Positions 16,905 to 26,289 are shown, counted from the stretch's first letter. The stretch: DNA of 64,000 nt from Kineothrix sp. MB12-C1 (GCF_030863805.1 NZ_CP132957.1:2356001-2420000); one strand, 5' to 3'. Translations and numbers: made by a program. Notes: generated by a model not told the origin, from the letters alone.

Positions 16905-17468
16905 TCAGTAATAAGCAAACAAGCCGATAATACCTGTCAGAACCATAATCAGGATAGGATTTGGCTTGTATTTTCTTAACAAAAATAAGGATACAATAAA
17001 TAAAATAATCGCAGTAATGTTTATGTTAAAGCTTCTAATATTAAGCGATGAAGTTCCGAGAAATGCGATTAAAATAATGGTAGAGGCAGCAGATGCGATA
17101 AGCCCGACGGAGCTGGAACGCAATCCTCTTAATACATTGGAAATGCTGTCTAGCTTCTTATACTTCTTGAAAAAGTTATATAAAAGAATAGAAATAATAG
17201 ATCCAGACACAATACTTCCCAAAGTTGCCACAATAGCTCCGGGAATGCCGGCGATACGTATTCCTACAAAAGATGCAGTATTAACGACCAGAGGGCCGGG
17301 GGTCATTTGAGAGATTGTGATAATATCGGTATATTCCTGGGGTGTAAGCCAACCATGGTGATTTACTACTTGATCCTGAATTAACGGTATGATCGCATAT
17401 CCTCCACCGATACTGAATGTGCCAATTTGTAAAAAACTGATAAATAATGCAAAAATAATTTTATTCAT
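16905..17468 (-). CDS. CHR-family (chromate-type) transporter half protein, second gene
   Basis: A 187-residue membrane protein with about six hydrophobic segments. It carries the CHR-family N-terminal signature 'FLQIGTFSIGGGYAIIPLIQ' and the conserved 'ITISQMTPGPLVVNTASFVG'. In Firmicutes the CHR superfamily is often encoded as two half-size proteins that together make the transporter. Its start overlaps the end of the upstream half (17461-18039) by 8 bases, so the two are translationally coupled. Chromate export is the founding activity, but sulfate or other anions are possible. Confidence 0.9.
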   Translation of the reverse strand: MNKIIFALFISFLQIGTFSIGGGYAIIPLIQDQVVNHHGWLTPQEYTDIITISQMTPGPLVVNTASFVGIRIAGIPGAIVATLGSIVSGSIISILLYNFFKKYKKLDSISNVLRGLRSSSVGLIASAASTIILIAFLGTSSLNIRSFNINITAIILFIVSLFLLRKYKPNPILIMVLTGIIGLFAYY

Positions 17469-18039
17469 TTCGGATGCCCCCTTTTTTACTTCTTATATAA
17501 ACCTGCACAAAACACAAAATAGAGCATGAAATAATAATGATCAATATATTGATATTAAAAACAAAACTGGCTAAGAATGCAGCAGGAGCCATCATGGTTA
17601 ACAGCAAGTTTTTTTCTTTCACAATTCCTTGCCCCATATCAATGACCAAATCTACAATGATAGCGGCAACTCCGGCTTCCATACCCTTCAAAATGGCAGA
17701 GATTATCTTGTTATCTCTAAAAGCTTTATAAAAAAAGGATATAATTGATAATATAATCAAAGGGGGTAAGACTGTTCCGATACAAGCGATAATAGCCCCC
17801 GCTATTCCGGAAATGCGGTAACCTACTAATACCGCAAGATTGACTGCAATAGCGCCCGGAGTTGATTGTGCGATTGCCGCCATATCTAATAATTCTTGTT
17901 CACTAATTACCCTCAGGCCGTTAACGAAATATTTACGCATCATAGGAATAACGATATATCCCCCTCCAAAGGTAAAAGCGCTGATAGAAAATGTAATTCG
18001 AAAAAGTGAAAGATATAGCTTTATTTTTTGTATATTCAT
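17461..18039 (-). CDS. CHR-family (chromate-type) transporter half protein, first gene
   Basis: A 192-residue homologue of the following gene with the same motifs: 'ISAFTFGGGYIVIPMMRKYF' at the N-terminus and 'MAAIAQSTPGAIAVNLAVLV' after it, and about six transmembrane segments. The pair forms a heteromeric short-chain CHR transporter. It is divergent from a LysR-type regulator that starts 124 bases away, the usual arrangement for LysR control of a neighbouring transporter. Confidence 0.9.
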   Translation of the reverse strand: MNIQKIKLYLSLFRITFSISAFTFGGGYIVIPMMRKYFVNGLRVISEQELLDMAAIAQSTPGAIAVNLAVLVGYRISGIAGAIIACIGTVLPPLIILSIISFFYKAFRDNKIISAILKGMEAGVAAIIVDLVIDMGQGIVKEKNLLLTMMAPAAFLASFVFNINILIIIISCSILCFVQVYIRSKKGGIRNE

Positions 18040-18162
18040 AATAGTGAGCCTTTCAATAGATTAATCCTCAATGTCGTCTATTATACACCTGGATTTAGTA
18101 TAGGTATAATAGTATAATTTTATATAATATATAATTAAATGATAATGAATGAGGAATTGAAT

Positions 18163-19047
18163 ATGAAAATAAGGCATTTACGTATTTTTAAGATAGTATG
18201 TGAGGAAGAAAGCATTACAAAAGCAGCAGAAAAGTTGTTTATGACACAACCGGCAGTTTCTAATGCGATTAACGAATTAGAAAACCACCTGGGTGTTAAT
18301 TTATTCGATAGAATTTCCAGAAGGATTTATTTAAATGAAACAGGTAAATTGTTCTTGGAAAAAGCGATAAAATTATTAAATCAGTATGATGATTTAGAAC
18401 AAAACATAAAAGAATTGGAAGATAACGCAACTATTAAGATTGGGTCAAGTATAACGATAGCGAATTTTATCTTGCCTGAAGTCATAGTAGACTTTGAGAA
18501 GATCTATAATAATACCCCGACAAAGGTTATAGTCGGGAATGCCAGAAAAATCGAAGAGATGTTATATAATAATGAGATTGACTTGGGTTTAATCGAAGGG
18601 GCTATTTACAATGAAGAATTAATAAAGATTCCATTTTCATCCTATAAACTGGCAATAATAGGTTCTCCTAAGCATAAATTGGCTTCAGAAGAACCTATAG
18701 GAATTGATGAATTAATAAGAGAAAGACTATTACTTAGAGAAGAAGGCAGTGCAATCCGTGATGTTTTTGATAGTGCGTTATTGTTACATAATTTAAGAGT
18801 GAATCCGGAATGGACAAGCATAAATTCACAGGCTCTCATCTATGCAGTAAAACAAAATCTGGGGATAAGTATATTGCCTAGAATACTGGTAGAGAAAGAA
18901 ATCGATAGTAATGAAATCTTTGAGATCAAAGTGAATGATTTGGAATTAATCAATGTAAATCACATTGTATTTCATAAAAATAAGTTTCAAACGAGGGGAT
19001 TCAAAGCGTTGATTGAAATCATTAAGGATAAAGTAAATGATAATTGA
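18163..19047 (+). CDS. LysR-family regulator, probable controller of the CHR transporter
   Basis: A 294-residue LysR-type regulator. The N-terminal winged helix is canonical ('MKIRHLRIFKIVCEEESITK', 'AAEKLFMTQPAVSNAINELE', 'LGVNLFDRISRRIYLNETG'), followed by the two-lobed periplasmic-binding-protein-like effector domain (~90-294), with 'KIGSSITIANFILPEVI' and 'LGISILPRILVEKEI'. ATG 18163 is chosen because GAGGAATTGA lies just before it; an in-frame ATG at 18139 has no ribosome site. It is divergent from the CHR genes. Similar regulators include CysL/YtlI-like proteins, but the effector is unknown. Confidence 0.93.
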   Translation: MKIRHLRIFKIVCEEESITKAAEKLFMTQPAVSNAINELENHLGVNLFDRISRRIYLNETGKLFLEKAIKLLNQYDDLEQNIKELEDNATIKIGSSITIANFILPEVIVDFEKIYNNTPTKVIVGNARKIEEMLYNNEIDLGLIEGAIYNEELIKIPFSSYKLAIIGSPKHKLASEEPIGIDELIRERLLLREEGSAIRDVFDSALLLHNLRVNPEWTSINSQALIYAVKQNLGISILPRILVEKEIDSNEIFEIKVNDLELINVNHIVFHKNKFQTRGFKALIEIIKDKVNDN

Positions 19048-19081
19048 ATAGAATGAAGGAATATGCTGTTAATTGCGGACG

Positions 19082-19120
19082 GCCAACTTTCTGGTATAGT
19101 AGAAAGTTGGCTGTTTTTTG
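19082..19120 (+). terminator. Strong rho-independent terminator after the LysR gene
   Basis: A perfect 11-bp stem (GCCAACTTTCT / AGAAAGTTGGC), 8-base loop and a TGTTTTTTG tail, 35 bases after the stop codon. It insulates the LysR gene from the sugar operon. Confidence 0.93.
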
Positions 19121-19187
19121 TTCATCCTGGTACTTGGCGATTACCTTTTTCGGTAAAATTGTACAAATTTAACATCTCATTTTTTAC

Positions 19188-19216
19188 TTGCTCTAATTAT
19201 TAACCCATGATAAAGT
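19188..19216 (+). promoter_or_regulatory. Promoter of the dgoD sugar operon
   Basis: TTGCTC (19188-19193) and TAAAGT (19211-19216) are 17 bases apart. Predicted transcription start is around 19223, immediately before the two palindromes at 19232-19266. Both hexamers are imperfect, so the call depends partly on spacing and context. Confidence 0.5.
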
Positions 19217-19231
19217 GAAGCCAAAAATGAT

Positions 19232-19266
19232 ATTCGTAAATAAGAATGTCGTTCGCATATAAGAAC
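19232..19266 (+). promoter_or_regulatory. Tandem palindromic operators upstream of dgoD
   Basis: Two related 16-base imperfect palindromes, ATTCGTAAATAAGAAT (19232-19247) and GTTCGCATATAAGAAC (19251-19266), have centres 19 bases apart, about two helical turns. They share RTTCGyawATAAGAAy and lie between the predicted transcription start and the dgoD start codon, a typical position for repressor operators. No GntR, IclR or LacI gene lies beside them, so the repressor would be encoded elsewhere. Confidence 0.6.
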
Positions 19267-19308
19267 GATGATTTTGTTGCAAGCGATGGGAAAGGAAGGA
19301 TTGATATA

Positions 19309-20457
19309 ATGAAAATAATTAAGGTGAACACATATTTAGTACGTCCCAGATGGGGGTTTGTGGAGATATTGACGGATGAAGGGATTACCGGATGGGGAGA
19401 AGCTGTTTTGGAAGGACATGCACGAACTGTTTTGGCATGTGTCCATGAGATGGAAGATTATCTTATAGGTGCTGATCCAGGGAATATCGAAGACATTTGG
19501 ACGATATTATACCGGGCTGGCTTCTACCGGGGCGGTGGAATTATGATGAGCGCAATAGCCGGAATCGATCAAGCTCTTTGGGATATAAAAGGGAAGCGGT
19601 TCGGCGTTCCTGTATATGAACTGATGGGAGGGGCTTTAAGAAATAAGATGCGCGTGTACTCTTGGATAGGCGGAGACCGGCCTTCTGATGTGGGAGCAGC
19701 AGCCCTTGCGAAAAAGGAAGAAGGATTTACAGCCATCAAAATGAATGCCACTGAGGAACTGCAGTTTATCGATTCTTACGATAAGATAGATGCAGTTTTG
19801 GAGCGTGTGGACGCTATCCGTCAAAGTTGCGGAAAGCACTTTGGAATTGCTATTGATTTCCATGGTCGCGTCCATAAACCTATGGCTAAAATCCTGGCTA
19901 AGAAATTGGAGCAGTTCGATCCTATGTTTATAGAGGAACCTGTTCTTTGTGAAAACATGGAGAACTTTGCTGAAATTGCAGCTTCTTGTAATATACCGAT
20001 TGCCACCGGAGAACGGCTGTATTCCAGGTGGGATTATAAGCGATTGTTCGAAAAAGGGGGAATTGATATTATTCAGCCTGACCTATCTCATGCAGGAGGG
20101 ATTACAGAGGTGAAAAAAATAGCATCCATGGCGGAGGCTTATGACATTGCATTGGCACCTCATTGTCCCCTTGGTCCTATCGCTCTCAGTGCATGCCTGC
20201 AGGTTGATGCTACTTGCTATAATGCGGTGATTCAGGAGCAGAGTATAGGAATTCACTATAATAAGGATAAAAGTGTGTTGGATTACATTATGAATAAGAA
20301 GGATTTCCTATTTGAAGATGGATATGTAAAGCTTCCGGTAAGGCCGGGGCTTGGTGTGGAAGTGAATAGGGAGCTGGTATTGGAGGAAAATGCAAACCCA
20401 CATAATTGGAAAAATCCATTATGGAGGCATGAGGATGGCTCTGTGGCAGAATGGTGA
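19309..20457 (+). CDS. dgoD: D-galactonate dehydratase
   Basis: A 382-residue enolase-superfamily enzyme, the same length as E. coli DgoD, converting D-galactonate to 2-keto-3-deoxy-galactonate. Key residues fall at the known numbers: metal ligands Asp183 (AIDFHGR), Glu209 (FIEEP) and Glu235 (ATGER), and catalytic His185 and His285 (LAPHCPLGP). The C-terminus 'NPLWRHEDGSVAEW' is diagnostic of DgoD rather than of general mandelate racemase proteins. ATG 19309 is chosen from AAAGGAAGGA upstream; an in-frame start at 19246 lies within the operator. It opens the long sugar operon; the sensor kinase starts 12 bases after it. Confidence 0.93.
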   Translation: MKIIKVNTYLVRPRWGFVEILTDEGITGWGEAVLEGHARTVLACVHEMEDYLIGADPGNIEDIWTILYRAGFYRGGGIMMSAIAGIDQALWDIKGKRFGVPVYELMGGALRNKMRVYSWIGGDRPSDVGAAALAKKEEGFTAIKMNATEELQFIDSYDKIDAVLERVDAIRQSCGKHFGIAIDFHGRVHKPMAKILAKKLEQFDPMFIEEPVLCENMENFAEIAASCNIPIATGERLYSRWDYKRLFEKGGIDIIQPDLSHAGGITEVKKIASMAEAYDIALAPHCPLGPIALSACLQVDATCYNAVIQEQSIGIHYNKDKSVLDYIMNKKDFLFEDGYVKLPVRPGLGVEVNRELVLEENANPHNWKNPLWRHEDGSVAEW

Positions 20458-20469
20458 TGAGGATATCTT

Positions 20470-22251
20470 ATGAAAAAACTATTACGGATGTGGAGAAGAC
20501 AGACCTTTGCCAGGCAGCTGACCCTCGTTTTTCTCAGCGTATTTCTCTTTCAGCTCATAATTGTACAGGGAATCAGCAGTTTCTATATGAAACAGTTTAT
20601 GAAGGAGAGGATAGAGGAATCTTATCAAAATGCGCTGAAGCAGACGACACTGAATCTGGAGGCATCCTTGAGCGGCTACAAAAATGCGATAGATGAACTT
20701 TTCCGTAATACGGATTTTGTGCTGGCAGTAAATGCACTGAACACTATGGACGCTGATAATGAGTGGAAGGTAAAGACCAATCTGGATAGCTATATGAAGG
20801 ATTTTATGACCTACCGCTCGGAAATACGAAGCATGACGATTCAGACAGAGTCTGGGCTGCAATACGGCTATGACAGACAGGAATTGGAGCTTTTGAACCC
20901 GAAGATATCTGAGCTGCATCGAAATTATTTCGAGAGTGGAATATTTGAAGAGAACCAAGGGCTTAGAGGGAAATGGGTGCCTACCGCATATTTGGATCGA
21001 AAAGGGACGAGGGAATACTATGTTTTTTCCTATGGGAAGCAGGTGGTAGAATGGTATGCCAATCGTCAGGTGGGGATAGGAATTGTCAGTATTGAGGAAA
21101 GTGTTCTATCGGATATTTGTGAAAATGCACAGATTAACGATGATAGAAATGCCAATTATATTATGCTGGTGGATGAAGAAGGAAGGATTATCTCTCATTA
21201 TAACAAAAAGATGCTGGGGAAAAGCCTTCAGGAATATATCGAGGAAAGAGGATTAAATGACCTGGATAATTCTAATATGATATTAAAAGAGACGGTTACT
21301 TCTACTGGCTGGAAGATGATCAGTGTGTTGGATGAAGACTATGTTTACAGCCGTCTGTACGAGATACAGCGCATTGTTTTTTTGTTTTCTGTAACTTTAG
21401 CAGTTATCGTCCTTTTTCTTATCTTGTATGTATCGAAGAAAATGTCTAAATATATTTCTGATATTGTGGTAGCTATGAATAAGGTACAGGGAGGCAAGCT
21501 GAATGCCAAGGTAGGGATACGCCAGGGGGAGAAGAACGAGATTAGCCTGATTGCAAGCCATTTTAATATTATGATGGAGACGGTTAATAATCAGATGGAA
21601 ACGATCAGAGAATCAGGGCAGCGCGAGAAAGAGGCTGAGTTACGGGCATTAGAGGCTCAAATAAACCCTCACTTTATTTATAATACTTTGGATTCTATCA
21701 ACTGGCTGGCCATTGAGAATGACCAGAAGGAAATTAGTGGCATGCTGGGGAAATTTGCACAGATACTCAGATATCAAATCCAAAAAAGCAATAAAATAGT
21801 ATCCATCGAGGAGGAACTTATTTATCTGGAACAATACCTGTACCTTCAAAAGGTGAGGTTTATGGACAATTTTGAATATGTAATAGAATGCCATAATACA
21901 GTGAAGAGCTGCTCGATTCACAAGATGATTTTTCAGCCATTTATTGAGAATGCTGTCTTCCATGGTGTTGCGGATGTGGATTATGGAGGTCTGATTAAAA
22001 TACAGATAGGGGAAGAGGACGAGAAGCATCTCTACTTCACAGTGAGCGATAACGGACAAGGTATGACGGAAGAGCAGAAGCGTCTGATTTTTGTGGAAAG
22101 AAAGAATCCGGGGAATTCCATCGGTGTATTGAACGTGCTCGCCAGGTTAGATTTATACTATGGTATGGATTATGAAGTGAAGGTAGAAAGTGAATCTGGA
22201 AATGGAACAATTATCAAAGCGATAATCCCTAAACGCTGTAGCGAAAAATAA
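20470..22251 (+). CDS. YesM-type sensor histidine kinase of the dgoD operon
   Basis: A 593-residue membrane kinase with transmembrane helices at ~16-38 and ~301-321, an extracellular Cache-like sensor between them, a HAMP linker and a His_kinase/HATPase module. The phosphoacceptor is His401 in 'LEAQINPHFIYNTLDSINWL', and the ATP-binding region shows 'FIENAVFHGV' and 'SDNGQGMTEEQ'. Kinases of this class pair with AraC-type response regulators and usually sense sugars. The response regulator follows 11 bases downstream. It probably controls the adjacent SBP-permease genes. Confidence 0.95.
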   Translation: MKKLLRMWRRQTFARQLTLVFLSVFLFQLIIVQGISSFYMKQFMKERIEESYQNALKQTTLNLEASLSGYKNAIDELFRNTDFVLAVNALNTMDADNEWKVKTNLDSYMKDFMTYRSEIRSMTIQTESGLQYGYDRQELELLNPKISELHRNYFESGIFEENQGLRGKWVPTAYLDRKGTREYYVFSYGKQVVEWYANRQVGIGIVSIEESVLSDICENAQINDDRNANYIMLVDEEGRIISHYNKKMLGKSLQEYIEERGLNDLDNSNMILKETVTSTGWKMISVLDEDYVYSRLYEIQRIVFLFSVTLAVIVLFLILYVSKKMSKYISDIVVAMNKVQGGKLNAKVGIRQGEKNEISLIASHFNIMMETVNNQMETIRESGQREKEAELRALEAQINPHFIYNTLDSINWLAIENDQKEISGMLGKFAQILRYQIQKSNKIVSIEEELIYLEQYLYLQKVRFMDNFEYVIECHNTVKSCSIHKMIFQPFIENAVFHGVADVDYGGLIKIQIGEEDEKHLYFTVSDNGQGMTEEQKRLIFVERKNPGNSIGVLNVLARLDLYYGMDYEVKVESESGNGTIIKAIIPKRCSEK

Positions 22252-22262
22252 AGGAAGAAAAA

Positions 22263-23777
22263 ATGAAAATATTAATTGTGGAGGATGAACTTAAAACATT
22301 ACATGGTGTTGCCGGACTGATAATGGAGATTCCGGGAGACTATGAGGTAGTCGGAATGGCACGCAGTGGGGAGAAGGGAATCGAACTCGCCCGGGAAATG
22401 AATCCGGATATTATTATTACCGACATACGGATGGGTGGTATGAGTGGCTTAGAAATGATTAAGGAGCTCAATTCTTCGAAAGTTCAAAGTCGGTATATAA
22501 TACTTAGCGGTTATGCGGAATTCCAATATGCCAGAGAAGCGATCACACTTGGAAGTATGGATTACCTGCTAAAGCCGATCACGAAGGAACTGTTGGAAGA
22601 ATCCTTGAAAAAGGTAAAAAATGCGATTGAAGAAGAAGCTTTGAAAATACAGACTTCTACTATGGATGGCGATGTTATTCTGGAGCGTGCCCTGTTCATG
22701 TCAGGATTTGCAGAGTCTAAATTTGAACAGGAATTAAGAAAACGGCTGGAAGGGAAGAACTTAAATTATCTGCTTTTGCTGCGTGGTGAGAATAGAATTG
22801 TACAATCTGATATGGAAGCTGTTTTGCAAGAAATAAGGGGAGTAATGCCATCATTGCACATTTGGTCATGCAAAGAGAATGGGAATAAGGAGAATTATAT
22901 TTTAATCCAGGAGCTGGAGCGGGAGGCCCTTCCCATTTTAGATGAGATGGTGAGAAAGTGCAGGCAGCATATTAACCCTTATATGGTATTTGTAGGAAGT
23001 TATTTTCAGGATGTGCGAGAGATTCAAGAGTGCAGGGAGAGGATGCAGGATATGAGCAATTGGAATTTAACCATTGTGAATCCGGCAGTCATAACTGAAG
23101 ACAAGATAAAGGAAGTAACTACGCAGAAGTTTTCTTATCCTTCTGATTTGGAGCGTGATATTATTGCCTGCATTAATGAAGGAAAGATTCAGGAAATAGA
23201 GAATCATCTAACTGCGTTTCTCGAATACTTAAGAAAGAAGACTTATGCATATGGGGATTTGAGGGAAGCGTTGATATGTATGACTGCGGCGATTCTGTAT
23301 GCGATTCGAAAAGCGAGCTACGGATTATATGAAAATATAAGCAGTCTGAATATTTTGGAGTGGGTTAAGGACATATTATTCCTTGAGAACTATCCTCGAA
23401 TTATCATGAATGTTATGCTCCAATATGAACAATATTCGAAAAAACTTAAGTCTGGGAACCATCCCATTATCAATAAGGTGTTGCAAATACTGGAAAAGGA
23501 ATATCAAAATGAACTTCAGTTAGAAGATATGGCACAGAGAATGAATGTAACGCCGGAGTATTTAAGTTCTCTGTTTATGAAGGAGCTTGGTATAAAATAT
23601 ACTACATATCGGGCGCAGATACGCATTGATGTAGCTAAAAGGCTTTTGCAGGAAGGAAAACTGAAAATATATGAGGTTGCAGAAGAAAGCGGCTTCCCGG
23701 ATGTGAAGTATTTTACCAAGGTATTTAAGAAATATACCGGAACGAGCCCCGGTGAGTACGTTCGTAATTTAGTTTAA
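22263..23777 (+). CDS. YesN-type response regulator with AraC DNA-binding domain
   Basis: A 504-residue regulator with a receiver domain (acidic pocket 'VEDE', phosphoacceptor Asp54 in 'IIITDIRMGG', Thr/Ser and Lys switch in 'LSGYAEF' and 'LLKPI'), a long central linker (~130-400) and a C-terminal double helix-turn-helix of AraC type ('LEDMAQRMNVTPEYLSSLFM', 'IYEVAEESGFPDVKYFTKVF'). It is encoded right after its YesM partner. Its likely target is the promoter region of the substrate-binding protein gene 180 bases downstream. Confidence 0.95.
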   Translation: MKILIVEDELKTLHGVAGLIMEIPGDYEVVGMARSGEKGIELAREMNPDIIITDIRMGGMSGLEMIKELNSSKVQSRYIILSGYAEFQYAREAITLGSMDYLLKPITKELLEESLKKVKNAIEEEALKIQTSTMDGDVILERALFMSGFAESKFEQELRKRLEGKNLNYLLLLRGENRIVQSDMEAVLQEIRGVMPSLHIWSCKENGNKENYILIQELEREALPILDEMVRKCRQHINPYMVFVGSYFQDVREIQECRERMQDMSNWNLTIVNPAVITEDKIKEVTTQKFSYPSDLERDIIACINEGKIQEIENHLTAFLEYLRKKTYAYGDLREALICMTAAILYAIRKASYGLYENISSLNILEWVKDILFLENYPRIIMNVMLQYEQYSKKLKSGNHPIINKVLQILEKEYQNELQLEDMAQRMNVTPEYLSSLFMKELGIKYTTYRAQIRIDVAKRLLQEGKLKIYEVAEESGFPDVKYFTKVFKKYTGTSPGEYVRNLV

Positions 23778-23787
23778 GTTAAGACAC

Positions 23788-23867
23788 CTTTCTTAGAACT
23801 GTCAAATTTACAGAATATTTGAGTGATGTTATTCTAATGTTATCAAATACGACAGTTCTTCAGAAAG
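23788..23867 (+). repeat. Long-range inverted repeat between the response regulator and SBP gene
   Basis: CTTTCTTAGAACTGTC (23788-23803) pairs with GACAGTTCTTCAGAAAG (23851-23867) apart from one small bulge; the intervening ~47 bases are AT-rich. It lies directly before the terminator-like hairpin at 23879. It may be the response-regulator binding region, an mRNA structure protecting the SBP transcript, or both. Confidence 0.5.
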
Positions 23868-23878
23868 AATCAGTAAGA

Positions 23879-23903
23879 GACCTGTCTTGTACAGGTCTTT
23901 TAT
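23879..23903 (+). terminator. Terminator or attenuator upstream of the SBP gene
   Basis: A 7-bp stem (GACCTGT / ACAGGTC) with loop CTTGT, followed by TTTTAT, within the operon between the response regulator and the substrate-binding protein gene. It would separate the low-level regulatory transcript from a strongly expressed transporter transcript. Confidence 0.6.
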
Positions 23904-23957
23904 AGTATTGATGGGGATGCAAAAAACAAAAACAGAATCCAAGGAGGAGGAAACGAA

Positions 23958-25319
23958 GTGAAAAAGAAATTATTAAAAAAAGCAGTAGCGGCAGTTATGG
24001 CCGGATGTATGGTATTTTCATTAGCTGCCTGCGGAGGAAGCAGTCAGACACCTGCACAGAGCGGAACAGAAACAACAGAAAAGGAAGCTGCACCGACATC
24101 CGAAAGTGAGGCATCAGGGACCCAGGAAACTGCTTCAGGTGAAAAAACAAAGATTACTTTCTGGGCACCATTTTCCGGCGGTGACGGCGATATTATGACA
24201 TCTCTTGTAGATGAATTCAATGCACAAAGTGAAACTACGGAAGTAGAGTTCATGATCATCAAATCGGAAGAGTATTATACAAAGCTTTTGGCAGCGATGA
24301 CATCTGATTCAGCACCAACGGTTGCAATTAACCATATCACCAGAATTAAAGAATACGTGGTAGACGAGCTTCTCGAGCCGCTGAATGATCTTGGATCAGC
24401 AGCAGATGTTCAATGGTCTGACTTCACAGAAAGATTACAGCAGGCATCGCAGGTGGATGGATCTTACTATTGCATGCCTATCGACACACACTTGCTGCTT
24501 ATGCACTTCAATGTTGATGAGTTCGAAAGCATGGGCTTGTTAGAAGCTGATGGAACAGTAAAGGTACCGGCAGGTGAAGAAGCATTCTTCGAGTATTTTA
24601 ATAAGATAAAAGAGGAAAGCGGTAAGATGCCGTTATCCGGAACATCTATGAATGGTCTCCCTATGTATGTATGGTATACACTTTTGACACAGTTCGGTGG
24701 TGACGTATGCGATGCGGAAGGCAAGACAGCGACCTTGGACAGCGATGCGAACAGAAAAGCATTAGAAATCATGATGAAGATGGTGGATAGTGAAATCTGG
24801 CCTAAGAACCAGAAAAACGGAGCGGAGCTTTTCACAGGTAATGTTGCGGTAGCTACAATAAACGGAGACTGGGCAATCCCTACTTTCACAGGAACAGAAG
24901 GCTTGAACTTCGTTTCCATGGCTTTCCCTCAGCTTGGAACTACGGATTCTGTATACGCAGACTCCCATACATTAGTAATGCCAAAAAGTGCTAATACAAC
25001 GGACGCACAGAAAACATCCGGTATGGAATTCATGAAATGGCTTACCGATAATACAGGAAAATGGGCACAGTCCGGCCATATCCCGAGTAAAGTATCTGTA
25101 ATGGAATCGGAAGAATTCAAGGCTCTTCCATTCAGAGAGAACTATGCAGCTTCTGCAAATTATGCAAAATTCTATCCTCAGGTTTGTGGAGTAGCAGGAC
25201 TTACCGAGATGACTTATCGTGAATTGGCAACTATGATTGCAGGTGAGCAGGACGTAGATACAACGATGAACAACATGCAGACACAGTTCCAGGAAATATT
25301 GAATTCTTATAATAAGTAA
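23958..25319 (+). CDS. Sugar ABC transporter substrate-binding lipoprotein (CUT1 type)
   Basis: A 453-residue extracellular solute-binding protein, family 1. The signal peptide ends in a lipobox (SLAAC, Cys25), followed by a Ser/Thr/Glu-rich linker to ~residue 55 and the two-lobed binding domain ('KITFWAPFSGGDGDI', 'TLVMPKSANTTDAQKTSGME', 'HIPSKVSV'). Start is GTG 23958 after AAGGAGGAGG. It lies upstream of two permeases and downstream of a YesM/YesN pair. GH51 and GH2 enzymes in the operon suggest an oligosaccharide with arabinose and galactose; the actual ligand is inferred. Confidence 0.94.
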   Translation: MKKKLLKKAVAAVMAGCMVFSLAACGGSSQTPAQSGTETTEKEAAPTSESEASGTQETASGEKTKITFWAPFSGGDGDIMTSLVDEFNAQSETTEVEFMIIKSEEYYTKLLAAMTSDSAPTVAINHITRIKEYVVDELLEPLNDLGSAADVQWSDFTERLQQASQVDGSYYCMPIDTHLLLMHFNVDEFESMGLLEADGTVKVPAGEEAFFEYFNKIKEESGKMPLSGTSMNGLPMYVWYTLLTQFGGDVCDAEGKTATLDSDANRKALEIMMKMVDSEIWPKNQKNGAELFTGNVAVATINGDWAIPTFTGTEGLNFVSMAFPQLGTTDSVYADSHTLVMPKSANTTDAQKTSGMEFMKWLTDNTGKWAQSGHIPSKVSVMESEEFKALPFRENYAASANYAKFYPQVCGVAGLTEMTYRELATMIAGEQDVDTTMNNMQTQFQEILNSYNK

Positions 25320-25404
25320 CTATGGAAAAGCTGCTGTGGTGAGGAATTACTGCAGCAGCTTAATAAAAAGGCAAAAATAAGTTTTGTTAAGTAGGAGGCA
25401 TTGT

Positions 25405-26277
25405 ATGAACACTTCAGAAAAAAAAGAGAATCTGATCGCATGGTGTTTTGTTTTGCCATTTTTATTTTTCTTTTTAGGGTTCTTGCTCTATCCGATACTG
25501 AAAGGTATGAATCTGAGTTTGTATGATGCGACCTTAGGAGGCAAGACAAGCTTCGTCGGTATAGAGAACTATATAAAGATGTTTGGCGATAAAGGATTCT
25601 GGCAGGCGATGTTTAACACCCTGTTCTTCGTATTAATATCCACACCGGCTATAGTGCTTGTGGGCTTTACCTTTGCGATGTTTATCAACTCTAAGTTGAA
25701 AGGAACAACATTTATAAGAGCGTGTCTTTTTTCTCCTTATGTGCTATCCATGTCGGTAGTGACCGGACTTTGGGTCTTCATTTTCCAGCCTTATACAGGA
25801 TTGGTAACGCAGCTTACGAAAGTGCTTGGGGTTGGAGAGCTATACTGGCTGAATACAAAGTGGCTCGTTTGGATAGCGGTTTTGATTACTACGGTATGGT
25901 GGACCGTTGGATTCAATATGATATTGTTTCTGGCAGGCTTACAGGATATCCCTACCGATATTTATGAAGCGTCCAGAATTGACGGAGCAAATGCAAGACA
26001 GATACTATTCATGATTACGATTCCTATGCTGAGAGATACAATTGCGCTCGTTATTATGCTGCAGACAATTGCATCCTTCAAGCTGTTCGGACAGACCTAC
26101 CTGATGGCAGGAGGAGGTCCGGGGACACACACAAGGACCATTGTACACTATATTTATGAAACTGGATTCACGAACCGCAGGATGGGAAGTGCGGCTGCGA
26201 TGTCGTTTGCATTCTTTATCGTAGTATTTGCCATCACAATGCTGCAGAACAAAATTCTAGGTAAAAAGGACAAATAG
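25405..26277 (+). CDS. Sugar ABC transporter permease (MalF/UgpA type)
   Basis: A 290-residue inner-membrane permease with six transmembrane helices and the EAA loop 'DIYEASRIDGANARQILFMI' that docks onto the ATPase. ATG 25405 follows GTAGGAGG; an in-frame upstream start at 25384 lacks a ribosome site. It pairs with the next gene. No ATPase subunit is encoded in the operon, as is usual in Firmicutes where a shared MsmX/MsmK-type ATPase serves many CUT1 transporters. Confidence 0.95.
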   Translation: MNTSEKKENLIAWCFVLPFLFFFLGFLLYPILKGMNLSLYDATLGGKTSFVGIENYIKMFGDKGFWQAMFNTLFFVLISTPAIVLVGFTFAMFINSKLKGTTFIRACLFSPYVLSMSVVTGLWVFIFQPYTGLVTQLTKVLGVGELYWLNTKWLVWIAVLITTVWWTVGFNMILFLAGLQDIPTDIYEASRIDGANARQILFMITIPMLRDTIALVIMLQTIASFKLFGQTYLMAGGGPGTHTRTIVHYIYETGFTNRRMGSAAAMSFAFFIVVFAITMLQNKILGKKDK

Positions 26278-26289
26278 GGGGTAAATGCA

